Positions 23,960 to 34,026 of a stretch of DNA of 64,000 nucleotides are shown piece by piece. The first letter of the stretch is position 1. Each line of letters opens with the position of its first letter. Under the pieces are notes generated by a model, which did not search any database, was not told the DNA's origin, and saw only the letters and a program-made list of their open reading frames with translations. Made by a program: the position numbers and the translations under genes. This DNA comes from Owenia fusiformis (lineage: Eukaryota; Annelida; Polychaeta; Sabellida; Oweniidae). The stretch lies in the NCBI GenBank assembly GCA_903813345.2, contig CAIIXF020000002.1, positions 7,587,555 through 7,651,554 of the forward strand, in the 5' to 3' direction.

Positions 23960-24640
23960 TCACTGCCATTTGCGACCTTGATATGGCACCCCCTCCACAT
24001 TTGGGTAGCTCGTCCTCACCAACTGGAAAATAAATACCTCTCTTACATGTTACGTGTATGTGCGGCCCTCTAACCAGTACCAAAATGATGAACGTCCATT
24101 TGCCGATAATCTGAGAGACACATAAATGTATAAATCTGTCGTAACATATCTATTTTAACAGTGTAAATTATGTGAATTTTCCAAAGATGATAATCCGAAA
24201 AGTCGATGTACCTTTGTAATGCAATCAGGCATTATCTGTCTTAGGAAAATTACATTCGGATGATTCCTGTGTCCAGGTGTCATCGCCCTTTTCTTCGCGA
24301 CGTATTCTGGTCTTTGCCACGCTCCTAAGTTTTCCTCCAATGACCAGAAACGTTTATACAGCTTTTTTCTCTTGATGCGATTCCTATCTGATGGGTTATT
24401 TTCATTGTCCAAACCAAGCCTGGGAACGACCGATATCTGCCCCACACATTTCAAGGTAGCAATGTTCACAGACCATATTGTAAGAGAGTGTCCATATACA
24501 TAATGGTTTGTAAAAATACTTACATTCTCATTCAGTTCAATACATAGTTTAATACCTTTAGAATAACATAATAAGGTATTCAACAAAAAAATCCACCTAT
24601 CAATAGTGATTATATTGGTTATTTTGGAATACGAAAACAA
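23960..24640 (-). CDS. Second transposon gene: protein with a P2X7 ballast-like C-terminus, two exons
   Basis: The gene reads on the minus strand. The 3' part of the first exon ends at 24212 with donor AAG|GTACAT, after the residues MPDCITK. The next exon, 24022-23960, starts after acceptor TTATTTTCCAG and adds LVRTSYPNVEGVPYQGRKWQ and a stop, in the same phase. The joined tail fits the pattern P-x-C...R-x2-(F/Y)-P...G-x2-Y-x-G at the end of the P2X7 intracellular 'ballast' domain, which also occurs in many non-receptor animal proteins. AATAAA lies about 30 bp beyond the stop. The open frame extends to 24640, but residues before about VVPRLGLDN may be intron (possible acceptor near 24448), so the 5' end is uncertain. 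Convergent with the transposase and within the same inverted repeats, so probably transposon cargo or a helper gene. Confidence 0.55.
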
Positions 24641-24719
24641 CGGGGCAGCGCAAGCATTATGTGAGAATTATTTTGTACTGCACGAAATCTTCAATGCAAA
24701 CACCCCTTAAAAACAAATA

Positions 24720-26072
24720 AACCCTTCTGATCCGAAAATGTAAACACTTTGGTCAACGTAGCTAATTGTATGAGTCCCTCTAAGTGGATAAAAAGAATTA
24801 TGGTAACATACACCATGGACCATGCATACACATACAATTACAAATGTAAAAATATTGTCCCTTTCATTGATTATCGGTATTTATAATCATGAAAATTAGT
24901 GAAAAATATCGAGACATATCTAACTTAAAATCAGATTGGCTTACAAGTACCCTAAGCTATTTTCACATTTTATTGCAAGAAAATCTTTTTGCAAGGGTTA
25001 CAAAGGTTGAAATATTGTGCTGGCTCTATTTGGCTCTATTTGTATTTTAGGTATTTTTGTGAAAATCAATAGAAACCAATGGCCTCTATTGGAATTGATG
25101 ATATCCACATGTTAAGTCAATGGAGCCCATTCAATGGCAAGTCAATACACCCTTGCTGAACTAAATGACCTCAACCTCAGCCCATGCGGGTCCAAACGCT
25201 CAAATATTTCTACAGTATTATGTGACATTGTATTCTTTATGTTACACCTAAAAATGATTCATTTTGTTCATGGGGATATCATAATGGTAAGTGCACTAGA
25301 CCCTTATTGTAATTGTATGATATCGTATTTGTGATTTGAATATACACTGCGATATTTGAGAAAAAGAATGTTTTGTTTTAGTTTCATTGCAATTCATAAC
25401 CCTAATATCTTAAAGCCAGAATCCTTCCCTGTCATCCAATTTTCTAATAACCTCAGAAGTTCCTACTTTTTAAAAAATACAATTTTCCATGATCATTTTT
25501 ATGTCACCACCATAAGTGGTGACATATTGTTATGGTCTCAAACTTTTTTGTGGACGGTGTTCAGTGGTTGGTGTTTATCATTTGGCAGTTGGTGTCTGTA
25601 ACAAATGGCAGGTGTTGACATTTTGCATGTGAATGCCTTGTCTTGTAATGTAGCCAACTGCAATGGATGTAAAACGGATACAGTTAGCTAATACATTTCT
25701 TGGCATCAATTCAAATCATATGCTAATTTTAGATGAAAATGCTTTTTTCATGTTTTACCACTCATACGGTAAATGCCATAATATCTCGATGTCACATTCA
25801 GGAAAGTATGGCTATCAACAAGTTTTGAATTCTTACAATCCTGGAACACATCTGTCAGGTCAGTTTATGTGTAAAAGTTAATCCCCTAAGCCTTAATACC
25901 TGATGCATGAAATATTATGGATGAGTTACATAATATGTACTCGTGCTATTTAGGTAAATGTTGTGCTGTTTCACCAGATTTGACTGACATCTTTAAATAA
26001 CAACAATTTGATGATCAGACAGCAACAAAACATATTAAGTGGCCAAGACAAAAGAATGTTATTATGATAGGC
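24720..26072. other. Right internal part of the transposon, no assigned gene
   Basis: 25040-25300 is a dispersed repeat with a second copy at 59960-60235, sharing GTCAATACACCCTT. A small inverted motif, TGTCACCACCATAAGTGGTGACA, stands at about 25502-25524. An open frame at 25663-25856 ends at a possible donor (AG|GTCAGT) but is not recognised; upstream exons of the minus-strand gene may also lie here. Confidence 0.35.
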
Positions 26073-26399
26073 ATTCTAGGGATTAAGGAATGCATTCAGC
26101 TTTCATAATTTGAGAAATTATTGGCATACGTAAAACCTATTTAAAACAGCATTTATCGTATTCAATAGCGTTGAGCATCATTGATTTCCAGCCCTCTGAA
26201 GATTGAAAAATAAAAATACCTGGGTGTTAATCCATGGATTATCTTTGAAAATGAGAAATATATTTTTTGGATTACATGGTGTAATCTTAAAGTAAACAAA
26301 ATGTTTTAAAGTGTATTGATGTTTTTTTGGATGAAAAACATAAGCGAAATTCATGAAAAAAATCCCCCGATTCATTCTACAAACAACTCGCCCACCTTT
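26073..26399 (-). repeat. Right terminal inverted repeat
   Basis: Pairs with 19991-20312. The outer boundary is CTCGCCCACCTTT. Confidence 0.85.
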
Positions 26400-26417
26400 T
26401 TACACATCGTCAATTAA

Positions 26418-26638
26418 CACACCAATCACATTTGCTGCGGCCGCCGCGCGGTCTATCATTTCTGCGGCCAGTAACATTTCTACGCTCGCCGCAGAATTTC
26501 TGCGGTCAGATACCTTTGCAGTCACATTTCCTACGGCAGCCGCACGACGAATTTTGTTGATATAAAAACCACGGTTGCCGCGCGGCCTTTTAAATGATGA
26601 ATCACGGTCGCCGTACGGTCTCCCTACGAAGGGGGTAC
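26418..26638. repeat. GC-rich repeat, family of the 34-kb foldback
   Basis: CpG-rich strings such as GGTCTATCATTTCTGCGGCC and AGTCACATTTCCTACGG recur at 34027-34260 and, inverted, at 34650-34785. It stands out from its AT-rich surroundings. Confidence 0.75.
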
Positions 26639-26639
26639 A

Positions 26640-26771
26640 TTGTTCCATGATACAAATGCAGATGCAGAGGAAGAAGATTTCCTTGCCATTCAGAAGATTG
26701 TAGAATTTTATGAGGCCAATTCATACCTGTTTGACCTCCGCCATGAAAAATACCGAAATAACAAAAAATGG
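26640..26771 (+). pseudogene. MADF-like domain fragment
   Basis: The frame reads FLAIQKIVEFYEANSYLFDL and RHEKYRNNKKW, which resembles the start of a MADF DNA-binding domain (aromatic anchor residues, then a Y-x-N-(K/R) turn). It begins right after a GC-rich repeat and is cut by the left end of a foldback element at about 26769, so only about 40 residues remain. MADF proteins occur as host factors and as the second protein of PIF/Harbinger transposons; which one this came from cannot be told. Confidence 0.4.
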
Positions 26772-27390
26772 GGGTCCAACTATACACGAAAAACTGTTAA
26801 TTTGAATTTTAAACCCACCAGATGTTTGAAAACCAAGCATTGTGAGCACAGGCCCAGGAAGAAAATTTAAATCTCCGCCCCCCCCCCCCTCCAGTCACTG
26901 TATTATGTCAAAAGTAAGTAATACATAGTGAGTGGAAGGGCTATGAACTCTTATTCCCGTGATTGTGATCGTAAGTCTCATACTGCACCGTTTTTCTTCA
27001 AACTTGTTCTATTCAAAGCAAGACAAAAATTCCTTCCTGTTGGTACATTATTCTGTTATACAGGGCCCCTCATTTAAGCGGCGATTTGGTCCCTAGCTAT
27101 GAGAAGCACTTCTCACAGCTTGGGATCCAAACGCCACTATTAAATCGAGGGACTCTGTCCATTAAACCAACACGCCGACAGAAAGGCATTTTTGTTCTGC
27201 TTTTAATCAAAGTCCCCGACAGTGTGAGTCTTCAACATATTTTGACACACTACATGGGTATTCGGCTTTCAATGGAACAAGTTTGATGTAAAACGGTGTA
27301 GTATCAGACTCACAATTCATGATTTTCAAACATGGGGTAGGTCTAAAATCCAAATTAACGGTTGTTGTTGGCAACGCGTAAAACTGAAAG
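26769..27390. mobile_element. Diverged copy of the 21.5-kb foldback element, with insertions
   Basis: It shares the module AGTCTCATACTGCACCG, GAGAAGCACTTCTCA near the centre, and the inverted ends of 21510-21950. It is interrupted at 26845-26970 by sequence containing a poly-C tract, and again near 27220-27290. Confidence 0.7.
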
Positions 27391-27894
27391 AGGCAAAATA
27401 TGCAGAGTAGGCAACAGATTTTATTAAATGGACTGACCAGTTGATGTTTAAAAAGCCGAATGTGTACAGTCATGTATAGTTTAAATAGATCATAATAAAT
27501 GAAATCGTCCGAAACTGCAATATTCACTTGCTTCCAGACACTTCCAGAATATGAATTCCACTTGATTGAACTATATTGAACCTCTGCACTTTCTGGATAT
27601 AGCATAAACAGGATTTCGAAAGGCATCTTCGATTAGCTAGAATAGATCTCTCCAAGATTCATAATAGTGCAACATAACGTAACGTACCGACGCCGAATGG
27701 TCAAAGAGGTTGGAAGATAACACCCCATGGTCAAATATTAATCACCATATCAACACTTTCATAAAATAAAATAGCATTCAACAAGAGGTAAAATCACTTT
27801 TACCTGTTTATCTATACCAGGGATACATGAACATGTTCGTTGAACATCTCTTGTTACTCATAAAACCATTAATGCGTTTTGAAATTAGATCATT
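27391..27894. other. Intergenic, no gene seen
   Basis: AT-rich and apparently unique. The minus-strand frame at 27207-27626 begins inside it and overlaps the foldback element; it has no recognisable domain. Confidence 0.4.
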
Positions 27895-29436
27895 GCATTG
27901 TTTACACTTACACAAAGGAAAGAAAAGAAGGTAAACAAAAGGATCACCATAGCAGCAGGGAGAGGGACCGAGGAATGGACACAAACATGTCCCATAATGC
28001 ACTGCACTTAGCAGACGACCACAAATCCAGAGATAGGGATGATAAATATAAAGATAGAAGAGATGATCAAAGATATAATCGAGAAATTGATCAAAATGAT
28101 AGAGCTCAACGGATGCATATGCCAAGGGGAAGATTTGATACAAGTGGTGGATTTCCAGTACATAGTGACAGAACAAGGAATTGTATAGAGCTACATATAG
28201 TGAAGACCTTAGTCACTTGAATGAAAAAATAGAGATGAATACGCATATAGAGGAAGAGTGGGTTACAGAGAATATGTGGAAAGAGGGAACTCCAGAGGAC
28301 GGAATTTGACAAAAACTTTCGAGCCAGGGGTAGATCACGTGGCTATCAACACCGAGACTTTGACCAGAGAACTCCAGGTGACAACTATGATAGGTTTAAT
28401 GATCTTCACCATCCAGAATTACATGCTCCTTTCAATGATTATGACCATCGTAGATTTGATGAAGACAAACATAGAGATTTTCACCATTCACGATTCAGGG
28501 ATGAGTATGACACAAGAAGACGAAAAAGATTTCATGATGACTTTCAAGATGACGACTCCACTGGAAGTTTGGAAAGGGCTGTCCTCAGGGGTCATAGAGA
28601 AATGATGGGCTCTGATAACATAACTGATGATAGTGCTGAAATTGATCAGGGTAACGTAGAGAAAAAAACGGTCAAAAAAGAAACATAAAACTAAACATAA
28701 AAAATCACATTCTAGAGATGCTGATCATGATACAAAAAATGACGTAGAACAAACCTCTAATAAATCAAAGAAAACCAAACGTAAAAAATCTCACTCTAAA
28801 AAGGAAGAATCCGAAGAAACTGAAACACCAGGAAGTTTGAGAAAAGAGAAGAAAACAAAAAATCATTCTCGAAATAAAAGCAATGATATCGACATTGACA
28901 CTATAAATGAATCAATAGAAAATGCTCTTAGTCATAAAAAGTCCAAAAAGAAGCGGAAAAAATCAGAGGAATCGGTTAAGAATAACCTTGATAATGTCAT
29001 GAATATGACAATAGTGATTGACAATCCTGACTATAAATCAGACAACGATAAACAAATAAAACGCAAAAATAAAGAGAAACAAAGAAGAACAGAAACTGAA
29101 AATTCAGAAAGTGATTATATTCAAAAACAAATGGACATCATAGACTCTGAATTAAGTGCAATTTTAGAACCTTCTTCCAAAAAGAAACATAAATCAATGA
29201 GTAAATCAGCAGATGGTGAAGGAAATCCTAGTTCTGGTGAATCTATGAAAAAGAGGAAAAAATCATCTAAACATAAACACAGAGAGGGCATAAGTGGTTT
29301 CAATGACACTGAAAGTATTACTAATGAGACTCTACCTACGCTTGATAGAGACTCTACAGACTCTGATTCAATAGCTATTAAACATAGTGAAAAAGCTCGG
29401 AAAAAGCTCGGAAAAAAATCTCGGAGGAAAAACTAA
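27895..29436 (+). pseudogene. Intronless, frameshifted copy of an RS/KH-rich nuclear protein
   Basis: Three reading frames together encode one low-complexity, charged protein. The first part is rich in R, D and H (27900-28200). The second is arginine/aspartate rich, with RARGRSRG and DTRRRKRFHDD (about 28300-28680). The third is a lysine/serine-rich tail from about 28660 to the stop at 29436, with KKSKKKRKKS and KKRKKSSKHKHRE. Frame breaks lie near 28180-28270 and in an A-run at about 28662. There are no introns, so a processed pseudogene of a splicing- or transcription-associated RS-like protein is likely. No poly(A) tail is visible; the copy ends where the minisatellite begins. The parent gene cannot be named. 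Confidence 0.55.
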
Positions 29437-29530
29437 AGCTGAATCCACTGTCTGGTTTAAATTGATAGTGTCTATGAACTGAATCCACCGTCTGGTATAG
29501 ATTGATAGTGTATATGAGCTGAATCCACTG
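29437..29530 (+). repeat. 40-bp minisatellite, third array, 2-3 copies
   Basis: It has the same unit as the two large arrays. It starts directly after the pseudogene stop and leads into the flank of SMB gene C, as in segment A. Confidence 0.9.
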
Positions 29531-29534
29531 TTTG

Positions 29535-30545
29535 CGTGTTTTGCAATGTCGTTCAGTGTTGTTTTTCTTCCAATTGCATATCACAGCACTTCTGACGGGA
29601 TTAGGCCTACCTTCTGTGAATGGCGCTGACTTTGATTAGATGAACATTAATTGCCTGGGCTGATCCCTTTGTTTTGATTAATATGAATTTAAAATCTGAT
29701 TAGGTTTTCTCATAACATCTTGGTCACTTGTGATTGGTCTTTAAAATCGGCTGATAGTGCAATACAATATCCTGGAGTAGAAATAATCTTGATTTACGTC
29801 ATTGAAAATTCAAAAGTCAGTCGTATTTGGAATCTTCATGTAAAATTACATCTAGAAATGTTGTTTTGAAAAGAGTTTATCAACTTTGAAAATGTGACTT
29901 CTAAATGTAGGTCGGGGAGATTCTCTATAGACCCCATGTTGTAAAATCACAGAAATTGAAATAACTTTTCTTGTGTTGAGCAGATAATATTTTCTTTCAC
30001 TGGACATATTTTAATTTGTATAACTATCAGATACATAAGGGTCATATGAAAAGTGAACCACTAAAACTGATGAATATTCAAGTTAAAAGGAATTTTGTAA
30101 TACCCTGCCATGTTATTTTCCCCCGGAATCAGCCACCTGGTGGCGAAACTGGTATCTACGTACTCGCATCTGAGTAATTAATTGACATCCCTTTGTGAGT
30201 TGTTTTGTTTCGATATCCTTGTTGTTCCAACTCTCATATTGATATAATTGTGTTCAAAATATTAAGTCTCCTTTGGTTTATGTTTTACGTGGTCTACACT
30301 TTTTGATTTTGCATAAACAGCATGTGAATATATTGAGGTTATTTACTTTGAGGAATTCAATATAGGTTTTATTCCGAGGGACAATATGATATTTCCCGGG
30401 GACCCGAAGAGTCAGAGGGAAATATCATATTGTCACGAGGAATAAACCCATTATTAATCCCGACCAGTAAATAAGCTTTTATCCCATGATATTCATGACG
30501 TCATGAAATTATGAGTTCAGAATCCATATATCTGATTCATGTATG
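29535..30545 (+). other. Upstream flank of SMB gene C, part 1
   Basis: Colinear with flanks A and B, including the hairpin 30380-30434. It breaks near 30545, where 2.2 kb are inserted. Confidence 0.85.
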
Positions 30546-30559
30546 AAACAAAACCAGAC

Positions 30560-31130
30560 TATACGAGGGTTGTCCCAGAAGTAATGCACTATATGCTCTA
30601 ACTTTCTTTAAATTCAGCTGACATTTTGTGGATATAACAATCGAAGTTTTATCTGTTATCTCCTTAAGTTTCAGCATCATACATTAATATTAAGTCATTA
30701 CAATGGTTGCTGTAGCAACATGAGGGTAGGGGTTCCTTTCTTTAAATGATCAAAATGTTTGGGAAAATGTTAAATTTATTCAGCATGGTGTTCACCAATT
30801 ACAAATAATGACATTTAAAGCACAGTGATGTCATAATACAACGGTTCATTAGTCACAAATTCAAATTCAAACTCACCTGATAATAAACGGATTTGCGTTT
30901 GGTGGCCCAATTTCATACTTCACTTGGACTCCCAGCCACACGAACGTATGCTACCATGAAGAAAATATAAAAGGAGTATAGTATGGGAGGCAAGAACTCC
31001 ACAAGTCACGGTGGAAGAATTTGCTGAGAGTGTTTGACCTGACAGACGTGAAAAGTGCATAACATGCAAAGGCCTATATTTTGAAAAAATGTGAAATTGG
31101 ACACTGTGCAATAAACATCCATTATATCTA
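30560..31130 (+). mobile_element. Degenerate mariner-like element
   Basis: The left end is TATACGAGGGTTGTCCCAGA, with a TA target pair, as in mariner inverted ends. The 3' part encodes a typical mariner tail, REKCITCKGLYFEKM then stop, at about 31042-31094, with an in-frame stop just upstream. The catalytic core is mostly lost and no right inverted end was found. Confidence 0.55.
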
Positions 31131-31690
31131 GGATGTGCTCCTAGTAATTTAGTATCTCAAAATGTATTTTAGAGCATACTTCTTATATCTACACAAAAGG
31201 GTATTTGTTGATCGACTATTTCAAATTTTCAATTTTTTATTTCTTTTGACGAAACTATAACCTGTCCCACCCTACCCAAACTCCCCAACTTGATTTTATT
31301 ATAACATAAACATATCAACACAGCAAATTAACAATACCTGTACACACATGTCCATCACAGGGCAATCTCATTTTAAATTTTTAGGAAAATATAGTTTCTC
31401 ACAGAAGAACATCATTGTAGCATGCTATAGTGTATTTATTGCATCAATATTCGTAACATTAATATCTTCGGTTTTTACCCCACGGAGTAAGTTAAACCGA
31501 ACATAAACAAAACCAGTTACAACAAATGGTACCTACTATCCCACATATAATTGACTGTCTTACACAACAAATATGTAAGATGCTTCAAACTGTATTCGAC
31601 ACGATCAAATATAAATTTGGCAAGTATTTTTAATATGTGCGATGCCAAGTGCCATTCGTATTGGGTAAACATATTCATTTGTGGTAAACA
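31131..31690. other. Intergenic, no gene seen
   Basis: AT-rich spacer inside the block inserted in flank C. A short triplicate of TAAACATATTCATTTGTGG precedes the palindrome cluster at about 31667-31721. Confidence 0.4.
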
Positions 31691-31714
31691 TATTCATTTG
31701 TGGTAAACATATTC

Positions 31715-32150
31715 ATTTGTGGGGTAAGTCACGTGACTTACCGAATGATTTTATATAAACCAATGTTCACTGTTTTGATGTGGGGTAAGTCACGTGACTT
31801 CGGTCAAATGACTTGCGCCATCTATATATCCAAAGAGCTCTGGTGTGATTCTCCAATCGAGAACACGTATCTTATGTTAAGAAAGGATCGCTTGTAGCCT
31901 CATGCCTGTTGCAATGATCTAATAACTTCTCAATTTCCTCTCTGAATTGTGAATATGAATCGTGTTCAAATTCTTTTTCCTCGCTTGTTTCATCCATTTT
32001 GAAATAATTTCTACGTCATTGGTCACGTGACTTACCGAATGGTTTTATGCTACATGCAGCATGTGTCATTTATGTGGGGTAAGTCACGTGACTTACCCCA
32101 CATGATTTTATGCGAAAGTACGTGTCATTAATTATGTGGGGTAAGTCACT
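31715..32150. repeat. 61-bp repeat with four GTCACGTGAC palindromes
   Basis: Perfect GTCACGTGAC lies at 31728, 31789, 32022 and 32083, usually inside GGGGTAAGTCACGTGACTTAC. Two pairs are spaced exactly 61 bp. A partial fifth unit stands at about 32138. This 10-mer equals the consensus E-box/CLEAR site bound by TFEB/MiT and USF factors; binding here is inference. Confidence 0.7.
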
Positions 32151-32749
32151 ATATGTCCGTGCTATTTTGTACTTTATGATTGTTCGGTAAATGAACATTG
32201 TTTGGTTCTAAAGTGTATTTGTATTTGATGCGTGTTCTAAATATATGCGTCAACCGTCTTTGTTCGTGTGTGTACATGGACTTAAATATGTGATATTTTA
32301 CCAAACACCGAATAACATGAACCGCATATACAAGTGCATTTACCGCATATATAGGTACATAAATCAAATATAAATGTGTAAAAATCATTTTAATAGAGTG
32401 GAATATCGAATGAATGTAATCAAATACAAAAGTGTTAAAATCGAATAAAGATGCAGAAAAAATTCCATAGCATGCAACATCGACCCAATTGAACTTAATA
32501 GGAATTGCTTTGTTCGGCAAAATTTCCGGGAGGTGAATACGATTTTCATGAGCGGGAGTTGGCGGGATGATACGTCTTTTCAATATCAAGAATATTCTCG
32601 GGTGTTATATTACTGGTTGAGAATTAATAAATGTTCTAGATAAATGCAAGGAGGATTGGCTCCCAGGAACTCAACTCGATATTTTCCAACAATGAAAATT
32701 CTGAAGTTTACAAAATGGCGGCTGTTTGAATTCGACCCATCAATACATC
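32151..32749. other. Intergenic, no gene seen
   Basis: The minus-strand open frame at 32149-32589 (146 codons) starts with MILKRRIIPPTPAHENRIHL and has hydrophobic patches. It matches no family I know; it is probably chance. Confidence 0.3.
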
Positions 32750-33656
32750 TCCATATTAGGCAAAGTTTAGAGTTGGAACCCTTGGAGCCAAGCCTCCTTG
32801 AGGTAAATACAAAAGAAAAACATTCAGTGACGCGACCTACATTCTTCTACTTTTAAAAGGAGGTTATACAACTGTCTTAATTTTCAAAATTGTAGAAAAT
32901 TATTAATCTTTAATTTATAATCAAGGTACATATTCGATGTAAGCATAAAAAGTGACTAAATATCAACCCAATAATATGTGGCGTTTAGCAATTAAAGGCC
33001 CACTTTGGGAATTTTCAACATTTTTTGGCAAAATAAAAACCTACATCTAAGTTTCATAGTATGGCCAATGTATTGATAAGAACCTTACATTTCATTTGAC
33101 ACCAACAACAGCTCAAATGGACCACATCAAAGCTTACAATAGATTATCAAAAAATATTTTTGATCTGTCAAGCTTTATATATCAAGTTTTTATCAATGTC
33201 ATTGAAAGATGGCGAAGTTGTTTGTATTTCCTGATTCATTCATTTTTATAGAAGTGTCGCCATCTTTTAAATCAATAGTAATTTAAAGCATGCACTTTGT
33301 TTAACATGTGTTGATGCATGTCTAATGATATCTGAACTTCAAATGCTTTTTTCTATGTGGGTTATTTTTTTCTTGGTCCAATATTAAAGCAAATCAAACT
33401 TTGTGTCATATTTGAGCAAATGTGTGAGTAACATGTTTCAATGATTATTTTTTAAGTATAGTGTGCCTTTAAGTTGGAGGTTATGATGCGTCATGATGGA
33501 TACCGTCAATCAGATCATGATATCCGAAAAGCGTGGACCATGTTTGGAATGAGTTATATAGTATAATAGTTGATTAACACGAGACTCTATTACCGTCTGA
33601 ATATCAGACACTACCTAAAAATAGAGATTAGCATACTTTGCTCGAGAAAGTTAATA
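32750..33656 (+). other. Upstream flank of SMB gene C, part 2
   Basis: Colinear with 4375-4735 and 15955-16325 apart from one 473-bp TTAA insertion. It breaks after GAGAAAGTTAAT, where 1.6 kb are inserted. Confidence 0.8.
32996..33468. mobile_element. 473-bp piggyBac-type MITE with TTAA duplication
   Basis: Flanked by TTAA at 32992-32995 and 33469-33472. Ends AGGCCCACTTT and AGTATAGTGTGCCT are imperfect inverted repeats. Copies A and B read through as AGCAATTAAGTTG, the exact empty site with one TTAA. Confidence 0.8.
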
Positions 33657-34026
33657 GACAGATTTGGCACATAAGTGAAAGTACAACTTATACGTATACG
33701 TATAGTTTTAAGGGTCATGTCGAACTATTATATTTACTAAAATCAATTTTAAATTGTACTTAATGGAACATAACTATTCCCGATATAGAAAAGCTCCATC
33801 AACCAGAGACTGTGAATGCACAGTCATCTGCACGTGTGATTATGCACATTTTAATTAAATGCTTGCTTCCGTGTCTTAGTAGTTGTAGTGTATTATAAAC
33901 ACGATCCTTTAAAGTGAGTCATGATCCTTTAAAGTGAGTCATTACATAAACAAGTTGATTATTTCAAAGTTTTCATGATCAGTATAAGTTCAATGAACTT
34001 AAAAAATTGTATATACCCGTAGTTGA
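33657..34026. other. Intergenic, no gene seen
   Basis: Left part of the 1.6-kb insertion in flank C. It has a direct repeat, ATCCTTTAAAGTGAGTCAT, at about 33902 and 33924. Confidence 0.4.

Larger units (their letters stand above)
19991..26399 (+). mobile_element. 6.4-kb Mutator-like DNA transposon with ~325-bp inverted ends and two genes
   Basis: Left arm 19991-20312 and right arm 26073-26399 are near-perfect reverse complements. The outer ends are AAAGGTGGGCGAG and CTCGCCCACCTTT. Between them lie a TATA promoter, a two-exon transposase gene on + and a convergent two-exon gene on -. Also inside are a foldback MITE in the transposase intron and a dispersed repeat. Copy C of the surrounding segment runs on without it at the equivalent point (about 41450). 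I could not find matching target duplications next to the arms, so the exact edges or a later rearrangement remain open. The long inverted ends and the DxWH transposase motif favour the Mutator superfamily. Confidence 0.75.

Noticed and set aside
26353-26648. Alanine-rich frames on both strands near 26.4-26.6 kb
   Set aside because: They come from the CpG-rich foldback repeat also seen at 34 kb.
32149-32589. 146-codon minus-strand frame
   Set aside because: No recognisable domain; it lies in an AT-rich block inserted between duplicated flanks and no splice sites or promoter support it.
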